Assembly: GCA_003402705.1 (NCBI GenBank)
Contig: QQNF01000023.1
Location: 1-50,718, forward strand
Direction of reading: 5' to 3'
Length of the DNA: 50,718 bases
Source: Verrucomicrobiota bacterium
GTDB taxonomy: Bacteria > Verrucomicrobiota > Verrucomicrobiia > Verrucomicrobiales > V1-33
Position numbers and translations under genes: made by a program. Numbering within the stretch: position 1 is the stretch's first letter; the number at the start of each line of letters is the position of its first letter. Below, one piece after another: positions 8,304-17,589 of the stretch. Under the pieces are notes generated by a model. That model saw only the letters and a list, made by a program, of their open reading frames with translations, did not search any database and was not told where the DNA came from.

Positions 8304-8627
8304 ATGCACCGCACCGATGATTTCCACTGCTTCCGCTCCGATCCACTGATCCGTTGGCAGGACATCGCCGCAGCTCTGGAATCCAATCCTGACGCATGGG
8401 ACTGGGCTCTGGCAAATATTGAACGATGGCTTTCCCAGGGCCGGCTGCATCCCGCCCCCCTGCTGGAATGGCGGCAGTGGCTCCTCGAGGGCACCCGGGA
8501 TCCCGTAACGCGTGCAGCGCTGCTGGACGTTCTGCGTCGTCCGCCGGCAGACGCGCATCAGGATCAGTTGCGCTCCTGCTCGCCTTTTGTCGGCGGGCCT
8601 TTCCCCAAACCGGCTCTCTCCGCATGA
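8304..8627 (+). CDS. Small hypothetical protein paired with a nucleotidyltransferase
   Basis: 107 residues, no recognised family. The middle is Trp-rich and helical in appearance (RWQDIAAAL, DAWDWALANIERWL, LLEWRQWLLEG). Its TGA overlaps the next gene's ATG as ATGA (8624-8627), so the two are translationally coupled. Such coupling of a short protein with a nucleotidyltransferase is typical of toxin-antitoxin pairs, where either protein may be the toxin. No experimental link is known to me for this protein; the role is inference. Confidence 0.7.
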   Translation: MHRTDDFHCFRSDPLIRWQDIAAALESNPDAWDWALANIERWLSQGRLHPAPLLEWRQWLLEGTRDPVTRAALLDVLRRPPADAHQDQLRSCSPFVGGPFPKPALSA

Positions 8628-9160
8628 ACCTCGGTTCCCTTCAGCATTTGGTTCGTTCCGTGCGCACCCTTGCCGAGGATTGTCAGGTCGTCGTCCTCGG
8701 CTCCGCCTCCCTGCTCGCATCCTTCCCGGAATTAGGGGACGGCTCAGAGCCCCTCACCGCCACCTATGACGCCGACCTCTGCCCGCAACCCTTTGATGAA
8801 ACCACGGCGCTCCTGATCCATCAGTCTCTCGGTGAATCTGGGGCCTTTCATCTGCGCCATGGCTATCATGTCGATGTCCTCCGCGATTCCATCTTCGAGA
8901 CCCTGCCTGCCGGCTGGAGGGAACGCCTCGTCCCGGTTCCCGACTGCGACGGTGTAACCGCTCTGGATCCGCACGACCTGGCCGCCACAAAGCTGCTCGT
9001 CGGACGTCCCAAGGACATCGCCCTCGTTCGCCATCTCGCCACGACCGGGCGAGTGTCCCGCATCACCGTCGAACAGCGTCTCGACTCCATCGCTAAAGCC
9101 GACCGTCTCATCGTCACCTCCAAACGATCCCTCGACGAGGCCTTTGACTCTGCCCCCTAG
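8624..9160 (+). CDS. DUF6036-like nucleotidyltransferase
   Basis: 178 residues from the ATG that overlaps the upstream stop. VVLGSASLLAS (about 23-33) followed by TYDADLCPQPF (about 45-55) gives the GS...DxD core of the minimal nucleotidyltransferase fold. HYHVDVLRD-like and DPHDLAATKLLVGRPKDIAL segments match DUF6036 proteins. Such enzymes can transfer nucleotides to RNA or protein and often act as one half of toxin-antitoxin pairs. The gene sits between res and mod, an unusual place for cargo. Its end overlaps the TTG-initiated upstream extension of mod. Confidence 0.75.
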   Translation: MNLGSLQHLVRSVRTLAEDCQVVVLGSASLLASFPELGDGSEPLTATYDADLCPQPFDETTALLIHQSLGESGAFHLRHGYHVDVLRDSIFETLPAGWRERLVPVPDCDGVTALDPHDLAATKLLVGRPKDIALVRHLATTGRVSRITVEQRLDSIAKADRLIVTSKRSLDEAFDSAP

Positions 9161-11981
9161 GTTCTGTCCCTTCCCTCCTCCCGATTTCATCACATCTCCC
9201 CGCACATGCCCGCCAAAAAATCCACCCCCGCCCCCAAAGTCCGTCGAGGCCCTCAAACACCTCGACGAAAAACGCAGGCTCATCCCCTCCGCAGAACAGC
9301 AGTCCATCATGCAGAAGGAGCACGAACTCCTCAGACCAATCAAATACCCACGCAATATCGACCTCGACCCCCAGATCGTCTGGCGCGGGAAAGACGAACA
9401 GGACTGGTCCGATCTCGTCGTCAACGCCCCGCCCCTCTACATCCAGGAAAAGGTCCACCCCAAAGCCCTCATCGACGACCTCCTCCGCCAGACCAAAGAA
9501 CGCCAGCACGACCACGGCAATCTCACCCCGGACCTCTTCGCTGACTTCAACGGCATCCCCAAAGACGCCGACAAAACCGAGTTCTACCAGCACGACCAGA
9601 ACTGGTCCAACCGCATGATCCTCGGCGACTCCCTCCAGGTCATGGCCTCCCTCGCAGAACGCGAAGGCCTCCGCGGGAAGGTCCAATGCATCTACTTCGA
9701 CCCTCCCTACGGCATCAAATTCAACTCCAACTTCCAATGGTCAACGACCAGCCGCGACGTCAAGGACGGCAAAACGGACCACATCACCCGCGAACCTGAA
9801 CAGGTCAAAGCCTTCCGCGATACATGGCGCGACGGCATCCACTCCTACCTCACCTACCTCCGCGACCGCCTCACCGTCGCACGCGACCTCCTCACCGACT
9901 CAGGCTCCATCTTCGTCCAGATCGGCGACGAAAATGTCCATCGCGTCCGGGCACTCATGGATGAGGTGTTCGGGGATGAGAACTGCATCGCTGAAATTGT
10001 GGTTGAAAAGACCTCCGGCTCTTCGATGCGCTTCGTTGACCGAGTTGCAGATTTCATCCTCTGGTACGGGAAGGATACGGTGCGGACGAAATCCCGGTCC
10101 GCTTATGAGCTGAAGAGGTTCGAAGCCTACGCCTACGAATACAAGTTTGTCCAAGACGAAGCAGGCTATCGCCGGAATGATCTCCGCTATCAAACCCCAG
10201 CAGATGAAAACCGGGTCTACGCAGTCAAACCATTGACGTCGCAGACAAACGCAAGCACCACGCTCTACGACTACGTCTTTCGTGGCAAGACATACAAATC
10301 CGGAAAACGTCAGTGGGCCACTCCAATTCACGGTCTTGATAGAGTTGTTAAGGCGAATCGGGTTGAAGATCGCGCATCATCGATTGGATTCGTCCGATTT
10401 TTTCACGACTTCTCCGTCGTTCCGATCTCGAACATCTGGACAGATACGGGAACCGGCAGCTTCACGGACGACAAAGTCTATGTTGTGCAAACAGGCGCAA
10501 AGATCGTTCAACGCTGCCTCCTCATGGCCACCGACCCCGGCGACCTCGTACTCGATCCGACCTGCGGTTCCGGCACCACCGCCACCGTCGCCGAGCAATG
10601 GGGCCGCCGCTGGATCACCATCGACACCTCCCGCGTTGCCCTCGCCCTAGCCCGCGCCCGCATCATGGGCGCACGGTATCCCTTCTACCTGCTGGCCGAT
10701 TCCCGCGACGGCCAGCTCAAGGAAGCCGAAGTCACCCGCACCGCTCCCAGCAGCCAGCCCACACACGGCAACATCCGCCAAGGCTTCGTCTACGAGCGCG
10801 TGCCGCACATCACCCTCAAGTCCATCGCCAACAACGCGGAGATCGATGTCATCTGGCAGAAATGGGAGGAAAAGCTCGCACCGCTCCGCAGTCAGTTGTC
10901 CCTCGCCTGCGGCTCGAAGCAGACTCTCGAAGAGTGGGAAATCCCACGCGAAGCGCCCGCAAACTGGCCACCAGCCACTCAGCCTATCCTCACTGCCTTC
11001 TGGGACGCCCGCATCGCCCGCCAGAAAGCCATCGACGCCAGCATCGCCGCCAAAGCCGAGTTCGAATACCTCTACGACAAGCCCTACGAGAACAAGAAGT
11101 CCGTCCGCGTCGCCGGTCCCTTCACCGTCGAAAGCCTCAGCCCGCACCGCGTCCTCGGCATCGACGAGGACGATGAACTCATCCTCAAAACCCCCACCTC
11201 CGGCTTCCTCCCAAAACAAACCTTCCCCCAGCTCATCCTCGACAACCTCAAATCCGCCGGCGTCCAGCAGGCCGACAAGGCCGACCGCATCACCTTCACC
11301 TCCCTCACCCCATGGCCCGGCGAATTCGTCTGCGGCGAAGGCCGCTACCCGGAAGGCGAAGTGGAGAAACGTGCCGGCATCTTCATCGGCCCGGAATTCG
11401 GCACCGTCCAGCGCGCCGACCTCGTCGCCGCCGCCCGTGAAGCCGGCGACGCAGGCTTCGACGTCCTCATCGCCTGCGCCTTCAACTACGAAGCCCACAC
11501 CACCGAATTCTCCAGACTCGGCCGCATCCCCGTCCTCAAGGCCCGCATGAACGCCGACCTGCACATGGCCGAAGACCTCAAGAACACCGGTAAAGGCAAC
11601 CTCTTCGTCATCTTCGGCGAACCCGACATCGAACTCCTCCACCACCCCGACGGCCGCCTCCGCGTCAAAGTCCACGGCGTCGACATCTTCAAACCCCAAA
11701 CCGGCGAAGTCGAATCCTGCAACGCCGACGGCATCGCCTGCTGGTTCCTCGACACCGACTACAACGAAGAAAGCTTCTTCGTCCGCCACGCCTACTTCCT
11801 CGGCCAGAACGACCCCTACTCCGCTCTCAAAACCACCCTCAAATCCGAAATCGACCCCGACGCATGGGCCACCCTCAACAGCGACACCTCCCGCCCCTTC
11901 GATAAACCCAAAAACAGCCGCATCGCCGTCAAAGTCATCAACCACCTCGGCGACGAGGTCATGAAAGTCTTCAGGGTATAA
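9144..11981 (+). CDS. mod: Site-specific DNA methyltransferase, beta-type (type III Mod-like)
   Basis: 945 residues from TTG 9144. Motif IV IYFDPPYGIKFN is at about 184-195 and motif I DPTCGSGTT at about 471-479, so the order IV-then-I marks a beta-class N6-adenine or N4-cytosine enzyme. The target recognition region lies between them. The long C-terminal part (KWEEKLAPLRSQL...) is shared by Mod proteins partnered with this Res type. The start is uncertain: ATG 9206 (MPAKKSTPAPK) has the expected N-terminus but is out of frame because of an extra G near 9239; other in-frame choices are TTG 9144 or ATG 9309. About 9960-10510 has clearly different codon use from the rest. It modifies the recognition site of the res-mod system. 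Confidence 0.9.
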   Translation: MTLPPRFCPFPPPDFITSPRTCPPKNPPPPPKSVEALKHLDEKRRLIPSAEQQSIMQKEHELLRPIKYPRNIDLDPQIVWRGKDEQDWSDLVVNAPPLYIQEKVHPKALIDDLLRQTKERQHDHGNLTPDLFADFNGIPKDADKTEFYQHDQNWSNRMILGDSLQVMASLAEREGLRGKVQCIYFDPPYGIKFNSNFQWSTTSRDVKDGKTDHITREPEQVKAFRDTWRDGIHSYLTYLRDRLTVARDLLTDSGSIFVQIGDENVHRVRALMDEVFGDENCIAEIVVEKTSGSSMRFVDRVADFILWYGKDTVRTKSRSAYELKRFEAYAYEYKFVQDEAGYRRNDLRYQTPADENRVYAVKPLTSQTNASTTLYDYVFRGKTYKSGKRQWATPIHGLDRVVKANRVEDRASSIGFVRFFHDFSVVPISNIWTDTGTGSFTDDKVYVVQTGAKIVQRCLLMATDPGDLVLDPTCGSGTTATVAEQWGRRWITIDTSRVALALARARIMGARYPFYLLADSRDGQLKEAEVTRTAPSSQPTHGNIRQGFVYERVPHITLKSIANNAEIDVIWQKWEEKLAPLRSQLSLACGSKQTLEEWEIPREAPANWPPATQPILTAFWDARIARQKAIDASIAAKAEFEYLYDKPYENKKSVRVAGPFTVESLSPHRVLGIDEDDELILKTPTSGFLPKQTFPQLILDNLKSAGVQQADKADRITFTSLTPWPGEFVCGEGRYPEGEVEKRAGIFIGPEFGTVQRADLVAAAREAGDAGFDVLIACAFNYEAHTTEFSRLGRIPVLKARMNADLHMAEDLKNTGKGNLFVIFGEPDIELLHHPDGRLRVKVHGVDIFKPQTGEVESCNADGIACWFLDTDYNEESFFVRHAYFLGQNDPYSALKTTLKSEIDPDAWATLNSDTSRPFDKPKNSRIAVKVINHLGDEVMKVFRV

Positions 11982-12002
11982 CACCAGTCAAGGAATCCCA
12001 AT

Positions 12003-13799
12003 ATGGTAATCACACCGAAATCCCTAACTCTCACGCAACTCCTGAGCGCTGAAAGCGAGCAGTACATCGTACCCGCATACCAACGTCGGTATTCTTGGCG
12101 GGAAAAGCAACTCTGCGAGTTGCTGGACGACGTCAGTTTGCTGGAAGGCGCGGACACTCACCTGCTCGGTAGCATCGTCTGCCTGACTGGTTACCACACG
12201 GCCGGGATCAACCAGCTTGAACTCGTGGACGGTCAACAGCGGCTAACCACAATTTGCATTCTGCTGCAGTGTATCGCGGACCGTCTGAAAATGGCTGGCG
12301 AGATCAACGCCGCACAAGACGTGGAGCGCTTGCTTCAATCGAGGGCGATCGGGGAGCCTCCCGTACGCAAGATCCTTTTGGATTCAATGGATTCCCCGGA
12401 GTTTGAACAACTTATGGCAGGTCAGAATCTGGACCACGCCGATAATCGCAATCTAGCTCTTGCGTTCTCCACTTTCCGCAATTGGGTCAACAATAAAGAA
12501 CTGAAAGATCTCGGTTCCTTTCTCTACCACTTAAAAAACCAGTGTATCATTATACGTTTGGATGTCAGTGACGCAAAGGATGCCTTTAAATTGTTCGAGA
12601 CGATCAACAATCGCGGCCTGAAACTCAGTCCCACGGACATTATCAAGAATTTCATCCTTGGCAACGCGGCGCGCTTTGGGCCGGAGCACTTGAAGTTAGC
12701 GCGCACGAAATGGGCTGATTTACTTCACCGCTTGGACGGGACGAACATTGAATCTTTCTTCAGGCACTTTCTCTGCGTGCGGTCGAAGCGTAGAATCACG
12801 ATTTCTTTTGTCATTCCAAACTTCAAAACGATTTTCATGCAACAGGTGACTGAAGCCGCTCAGCTTCCAGGCCTTCATTGGTACTCCGATGAACCATCAG
12901 CAGTCGATGAGGCCGAAGATGGCGACGATGTATTGACGGAGATTGGTGACGCCCAGCCCATTCCGGCGATTGAGAAGATGCCGCGCATCTCTTTGGCTTT
13001 GTTTTTGGAGCAAGTGGTGGTTAGCGCCGGAATCTACGGGCAGATTGTCCATGCCAAGACGGGGGACCCAGGGATTGACCGCGAATTGCGGGATCTCCGC
13101 ATGATCAAAGCCATACAGACTTACGGTTTCCTGACGGCGCTGCGTGTCGGGGGATGCGATGACAGCATCTTCAGGAAGGTTCTCCAATTGACTCAGTCAT
13201 TTCTCCTTCGTCGTCACATCTGCCGGGAACGGGCCAATGACAATGAGACCTTGTTTGCGCGATTGTGTGGCGTTGATCCTTTGAATCCGTTGGACGCGGT
13301 GGTTGAGGAGTTTCGACGGTACTGTCCATCAGACGAGAAGTTCATGCATGAATTCGCCCATTTCGAATTCACCTCAGCTCTAATCGAGCGGGCGCGTTAT
13401 TGTTTGGAACAGTTTGAGCAAAGGCGGCAAGGCAAGCACTTGGAATTGATCGTTGGCGGGGCGGACATTGTTCACGTGGAACACATAATACCGCAAAAGA
13501 TTAAGACCAAAAAGGCTAAGGATGATTTCGGAGATTGGCCCGCTTATCTTGGCCTGGGTTCGGAAACGAAGCATCCCCATTTCGTTTCGCGCATCGGCAA
13601 CCTCACTTTATTTGCGGGCGCACTGAATATCGGAGCTTCAAACAATCCGTATGAACGGAAGAAGGCTTCATACTTCAACTCGGCCATAAAGCTGACGAAT
13701 TCACTTCCAAACGAGTTCCCTGAGTTTCGCTTTGAACAAGTTGAAAAGCGTTCGGCGGAGTTCGCCCAGTTGGCGGTTGAGCTGTGGCCGTCACCTTAA
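12003..13799 (+). CDS. DUF262/DUF1524 protein, GmrSD-like type IV restriction enzyme
   Basis: 598 residues. N-terminal DUF262 with IVPAYQRRYSW (about 21-31) and LELVDGQQRLTTI (about 73-85), the ParB/Srx-like NTPase signature of GmrS. C-terminal DUF1524 HNH nuclease: VHVEHIIPQ (about 489-497) and RIGNLTLFAGALN (about 531-543), as in GmrD. GmrSD proteins cleave modified phage DNA. It starts 21 bp after mod and ends 6 bp before the helicase gene, so it belongs to the operon. Its codons lack the C-ending bias of res and mod, which suggests recent acquisition. Here both GmrS and GmrD parts are in one chain, a common single-protein form. Confidence 0.88.
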   Translation: MVITPKSLTLTQLLSAESEQYIVPAYQRRYSWREKQLCELLDDVSLLEGADTHLLGSIVCLTGYHTAGINQLELVDGQQRLTTICILLQCIADRLKMAGEINAAQDVERLLQSRAIGEPPVRKILLDSMDSPEFEQLMAGQNLDHADNRNLALAFSTFRNWVNNKELKDLGSFLYHLKNQCIIIRLDVSDAKDAFKLFETINNRGLKLSPTDIIKNFILGNAARFGPEHLKLARTKWADLLHRLDGTNIESFFRHFLCVRSKRRITISFVIPNFKTIFMQQVTEAAQLPGLHWYSDEPSAVDEAEDGDDVLTEIGDAQPIPAIEKMPRISLALFLEQVVVSAGIYGQIVHAKTGDPGIDRELRDLRMIKAIQTYGFLTALRVGGCDDSIFRKVLQLTQSFLLRRHICRERANDNETLFARLCGVDPLNPLDAVVEEFRRYCPSDEKFMHEFAHFEFTSALIERARYCLEQFEQRRQGKHLELIVGGADIVHVEHIIPQKIKTKKAKDDFGDWPAYLGLGSETKHPHFVSRIGNLTLFAGALNIGASNNPYERKKASYFNSAIKLTNSLPNEFPEFRFEQVEKRSAEFAQLAVELWPSP

Positions 13800-13805
13800 C
13801 CTGTC

Positions 13806-15705
13806 ATGGACTTCCGAATCGCCGACACTTTCCAGAGCAGCCTAGCCCGCCTCACCGGCGACGAGCAGAAGGCCGTGAAGATCACGGTTTTCGACCTCCA
13901 GGCCAACCCGGCCAGTCCGGGCATGAGCTTTCATAAGCTCGACAAGGCAAGGGACAAAAGCTTCTGGTCCGTGCGGGTCAGTGCGGACCTCCGCATCATC
14001 GTTCACAAGACCGCAGGCAGCCTGCTGCTGTGCTATGTCGATCACCACGACAAGGCCTACACATGGGCCGAGCGCCGCAAGCTCGAGACGCACCCGAAGA
14101 CCGGAGCCGCGCAGTTGGTGGAAATCCGCGAAACGGTTCACGAAGTGCTGGTGCCGGTCTTCATCAAGCAGGCCGCGTCACCGGCGGCACCGCCTCGCTC
14201 CCCGCTGAAACCCGCCCTGTTTCGCAACACCAAGGCCGACGATCTGCTCGGCTACGGCGTCCCGCCGGAATGGCTGGCGGACGTACAGGCAGCCACCGAG
14301 GATTCTCTTCTCACCCTCGCGGAACACCTCCCCTCCGAGGCTGCCGAAGCCCTCCTCGAACTGGCCACAGGCGGCAAACCAAAGCTGGCACCCGCCCCCA
14401 CCGGCGACCCATTCACCCACCCCGACGCCCAGCGCCGCTTCCGCATCATGGCGAACGCCGAAGAACTCGGGCGGGCCATGGAAGCGCCATGGGAAAAATG
14501 GCTGGTCTTTCTCCACCCCGATCAGCAGCAGTGGGTGGAACGCGAATACTCCGGACCAGCCCGCGTCGCCGGATCCGCTGGAACCGGCAAGACCGTAGTC
14601 GCCCTCCATCGTGCAGTGCACCTCGCGCGGATCAACCCGGATTCCCGCGTCCTACTCACCACCTTCTCGGACACCCTCGCCAATGCCCTGCGCGCTAAAT
14701 TCCGTCATCTCGTCTGGAACCAACCAAGGCTCGGAGAACGCATCGACATCCACTCATTCAACGCCATCGCCCTCCGCCTCTGCAAAGCGCACAGCGGCCC
14801 GGTGGATCTAGCCAGCCCCACCCGCATTCGCGACTTGCTTCAATCCGCTTCGAATCAAGCGGGCGGTCACAAGTTCACCCTTCATTTCCTTGTCACTGAA
14901 TGGGAACAAGTCGTCGATGCATGGCAGCTCCAAACATGGGAATCCTACCGCGACGTCGCCCGTCTCGGACGCAAGACTCGCCTGCCCGAATCCCAGCGGG
15001 CCTTGCTGTGGACCATCTTCACCAATGTAAAGGAGTCCCTCGCTGATCAGAATCTCCTGACCATAGCCTCCGTCTTCACCCGGCTCGCATCCATCCTCCC
15101 CGGTCTGAAGAGTCGGCCGTTTGATTTTGTCGTCGTCGATGAAGCCCAGGACGTCTCCGTGCCTCACCTCCGCTTTTTCGCCGCACTCGCCGGCGGCTCC
15201 CCTGACGGACTCTTCTTCGCCGGAGACCTCGGCCAGCGCATCTTCCAGCACCCCTTCTCGTGGAAATCCCTCGGCGTCGACATCCGGGGACGCTCCCGCA
15301 CCCTGCGCGTCAACTACCGCACCTCCCACCAGATCCGCATGACGGCGGACCGCCTCCTCGGCCCCGAAGTCGCCGACGTCGATGGCAATGTCGAGAACCG
15401 CGCCGACACCATCTCCGTCTTCAACGGCCCCGCACCCCAATTGAAGACCTTCAGAACCGAAATCGAGGAATCCCAAGCAGCATCTTCATGGCTCGCCTCA
15501 CAAATCAAATCAGGTGTCCTCGCACATGAGATCGGCATCTTTGTCCGCTCTGACGCCCAGCTCGACAGGGCAAGGAACGCCTGCCTCGCCGCCACCCTGC
15601 CATTCACCGTCCTCGACTCGCATGTCGAAACCGAACCCGGACACATCTCCATCTCCACCATGCACATGGCCAAAGGCCTCGAATTCCGCGCCGTCGCCAT
15701 CATAG
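13806..15705 (+). pseudogene. 5' part of RelE-UvrD fusion helicase, interrupted by IS21
   Basis: Residues 1-633 of a protein of about 695 residues. The first 110 or so residues look like a RelE/ParE fold (FWSVRVSADLRIIVHKTAG). Then UvrD/Rep-type SF1 helicase motifs: Walker A GSAGTGKTVVALHRA (about 256-270), Walker B FVVVDEAQDVS (about 440-450), LRVNYRTSHQIR, and motif V STMHMAKGLEF (about 615-625). The frame is cut after AVAII by the IS21 element; read-through adds about 67 foreign residues. Motif VI is left on the other side (18607-18794), so helicase activity should be lost. Only 6 bp follow the DUF262 gene. RelE-helicase fusions are known in defence loci; the RelE part may bind RNA or ribosomes. 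Confidence 0.9.
15700..15705 (+). repeat. IS21 target duplication, left copy (TCATAG)
   Basis: TCATAG directly precedes the left end TGTC and is repeated at 18601-18606 after the right end. The preceding CA also matches, so 8 bp (CATCATAG) is possible, but counting CA as the element's end fits IS21 ends better. Confidence 0.85.
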
Positions 15706-15720
15706 TGTCCGCGGTCACCC

Positions 15721-15767
15721 AAAGTGCACCACCGATGGTCACTTTCCGAGGGGTCAAAGTGCACCAC
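15721..15767 (+). repeat. IS21 left-end multiple repeats
   Basis: AAAGTGCACCAC occurs at 15721-15732 and 15756-15767, with GGTCACTT between. These are probably transposase binding sites. Confidence 0.8.
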
Positions 15768-15822
15768 TTCCGGAGCGTGAAACGCCTCCGCCCGGCCCGG
15801 TTTGAAACGGGAGGATGGGGGC

Positions 15823-17589
15823 ATGTCCCGCATCCTGAAAATGTCCGATCAACAGGCCATTCAAGCTCTTGCCGCGAAGGGGTTTTCCCTGCGGTGGATC
15901 TCCCGTGAACTGAACATCAACCGCCGCACGGTAGCCCGCTACGCCGCGGCACCCGCTGCAAAGTGCACCACTGAACCCGGCAAAGTGACCGCCGGGTCCG
16001 GCGTGGCCGAGACGTCAAAGTGCACCACTCCGGAGGGCAAAGTGACCGCCGGGTCCGGCGCGGCCGAGACGTCAAAGTGCACCACTCCGGAAGGCAAAGT
16101 GACCGCCGGGTCCCGGAGTTCGTGTGCCCTGCATACCGGGGTCATTGAAGCGATGGCAGCCGACGGACTCACCGCGCAGCGGATCTGGGCGGACCTGCGG
16201 GCAGTTCACGGATTTGAGGGTTCGTACGAGGCGGTCAAGCGCTTCGTCAACCGCCTTAAGGCACGCACGCCGCAGCGCGTGTGGCGGGTGGAATCGCAGC
16301 CCGGGGAAGAAGTGCAGGTCGACTTCATGCAGGGGCCGATGGTGGTCGCTGCCGACGGGAAGCGGCGCCGGACATGGATCCTGCGGATGGTCCTGAGCTT
16401 CTCGCGCAAGGGATACAGCGAGGCGGTTTTCCGTCAGGATTCAGAGAGCTTTCTGCGGGCGCTGGAGAACGGGTTGAGGAACTTCGGAGGGAGCACGCAC
16501 CTGCTCGATCTGGACAACCTCAAGGCGGGCGTGCTCAAGGCGGACTGGACCGATCCGGAGTTCAATCCGAAGTTCGCAGCGTTCTGCCGTCACTACGGGA
16601 TAACGCCGATGCCGTGCCGGCCGTACCACCCGCAGCACAAGGGAAAGGTCGAGCGTTCGGTCGCCTATGTCCGGAGCAGCGCGCTGCAGGGGAGGACCTT
16701 CGAGAGCCTTGCAGACCTCAACAGACACCTGCTGCACTGGGAAGAAACGGTGGCCGACACGCGCATCCACGGGACCACGCGGCGACAGGTCGGGGCGATG
16801 TTCGAGGAGGAGCGGCCGCACCTGCAGGAGCTGCCCCCGAGCCTCTTTCCCGCCTATCAGGAGGCGCAGCGCGTGGTGCATCGGGACGGCTTCGTGGAGG
16901 TCGCGAAGGCATACTACGAAGCGCCGCCGGAGTGGATCGGCCGGAAGGTCTGGGTGCAGTGGGACGGCCGGAGAGTCGCCGTCCTCAACGACAGGCAGGA
17001 GTGCCTCGTCGCACATGTCGCGCTGGAGCCCGGGCAGTTCACCCGCACGCGCGACGTGCGCGCCCCGGCCCCGCCCGATCCAGCGCTTTTCCTCGACGGG
17101 CAGTTCACCCGCACGCGCGACGTGCGCGGCCTTGATGGCGGGATCGACTTCAACATCCGGCGCTGGTCACGAAAGGCAGCCACACTGGGGCCAGCAGCCG
17201 CGCAGTGGGCGGCCCTGCTGGTGGAAAGGCGCGGTGCCGAAGCGCTGCGCTCGATCATGGGCCTGTGCGGTCTGGCACGCACGCACCGCGCGGCCCACAT
17301 CGACGCCGCGTGCGCAAAGGCGCTGGCGTCCGCTGGAGCGGACACAGCCCTGCGCCTGAAGGACATCAGGCACCTCCTGCGCGCCGGTTCCAGTGCACCC
17401 AGCCAGACGCAGATGCCTTTCATGGACGAGCACCCGGTCATCCGCGGCCTCGCCCACTACGCCCGGTTCGTGAGCCTTCACGCCGGTGCGGCCGACCCCT
17501 CTTCCACCACAGACAACCATGAACACACTAGCCAACATCAGGACACAAGCCCGTTCCCTGCGCCTCAGCGGCCTGATCCTCAGCCTTGA
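15823..17589 (+). CDS. istA: IS21 family transposase IstA
   Basis: 588 residues from ATG 15823, which has a GGGAGGATGG ribosome binding site; a TTG 21 bp upstream is less likely. N-terminal helix-turn-helix (QALAAKGFSLRWISRELN, RRTVARYA). The rve/DDE core has VQVDFMQGP, LLDLDNLKAGV and HKGKVERSVAYVR, giving the three acidic residues. Two oddities: three 19-residue repeats KCTTxPxGKVTAGSGxAETS lie between the helix-turn-helix and the core, and their DNA contains the element's own terminal-repeat words; a QFTRTRDVR segment is also duplicated at 66-bp spacing (17032 and 17098). The 3' end overlaps istB. Confidence 0.95.
   Translation: MSRILKMSDQQAIQALAAKGFSLRWISRELNINRRTVARYAAAPAAKCTTEPGKVTAGSGVAETSKCTTPEGKVTAGSGAAETSKCTTPEGKVTAGSRSSCALHTGVIEAMAADGLTAQRIWADLRAVHGFEGSYEAVKRFVNRLKARTPQRVWRVESQPGEEVQVDFMQGPMVVAADGKRRRTWILRMVLSFSRKGYSEAVFRQDSESFLRALENGLRNFGGSTHLLDLDNLKAGVLKADWTDPEFNPKFAAFCRHYGITPMPCRPYHPQHKGKVERSVAYVRSSALQGRTFESLADLNRHLLHWEETVADTRIHGTTRRQVGAMFEEERPHLQELPPSLFPAYQEAQRVVHRDGFVEVAKAYYEAPPEWIGRKVWVQWDGRRVAVLNDRQECLVAHVALEPGQFTRTRDVRAPAPPDPALFLDGQFTRTRDVRGLDGGIDFNIRRWSRKAATLGPAAAQWAALLVERRGAEALRSIMGLCGLARTHRAAHIDAACAKALASAGADTALRLKDIRHLLRAGSSAPSQTQMPFMDEHPVIRGLAHYARFVSLHAGAADPSSTTDNHEHTSQHQDTSPFPAPQRPDPQP
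15960..16110 (+). repeat. 57-bp tandem repeats in istA carrying IS-end words
   Basis: AAAGTGCACCAC recurs at 15960, 16017 and 16074, exactly 57 bp apart, each followed by GGCAAAGTGACCGCCGGGTC. The same AAAGTGCACCAC and AAGTGACC (complement GGTCACTT) make up the element's ends. The unit is 19 codons, so the reading frame is kept. Confidence 0.85.
17032..17126 (+). repeat. 66-bp-spaced duplication in istA
   Basis: GGGCAGTTCACCCGCACGCG with the following CGACGTGCG appears at 17032-17060 and 17098-17126 and encodes GQFTRTRDVR twice. It lies C-terminal to the catalytic core. The intervening sequence is Pro-rich. Confidence 0.75.

Noticed and set aside
10647..11984. 445-codon minus-strand frame opposite mod
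   Set aside because: Acidic, Val/Gly/Asp-rich shadow produced by C-ending codons on the other strand.
16281..17135. Second protein in another frame of istA
   Set aside because: Low-complexity Ala/Arg/Gly sequence without motif; overlaps the DDE core.
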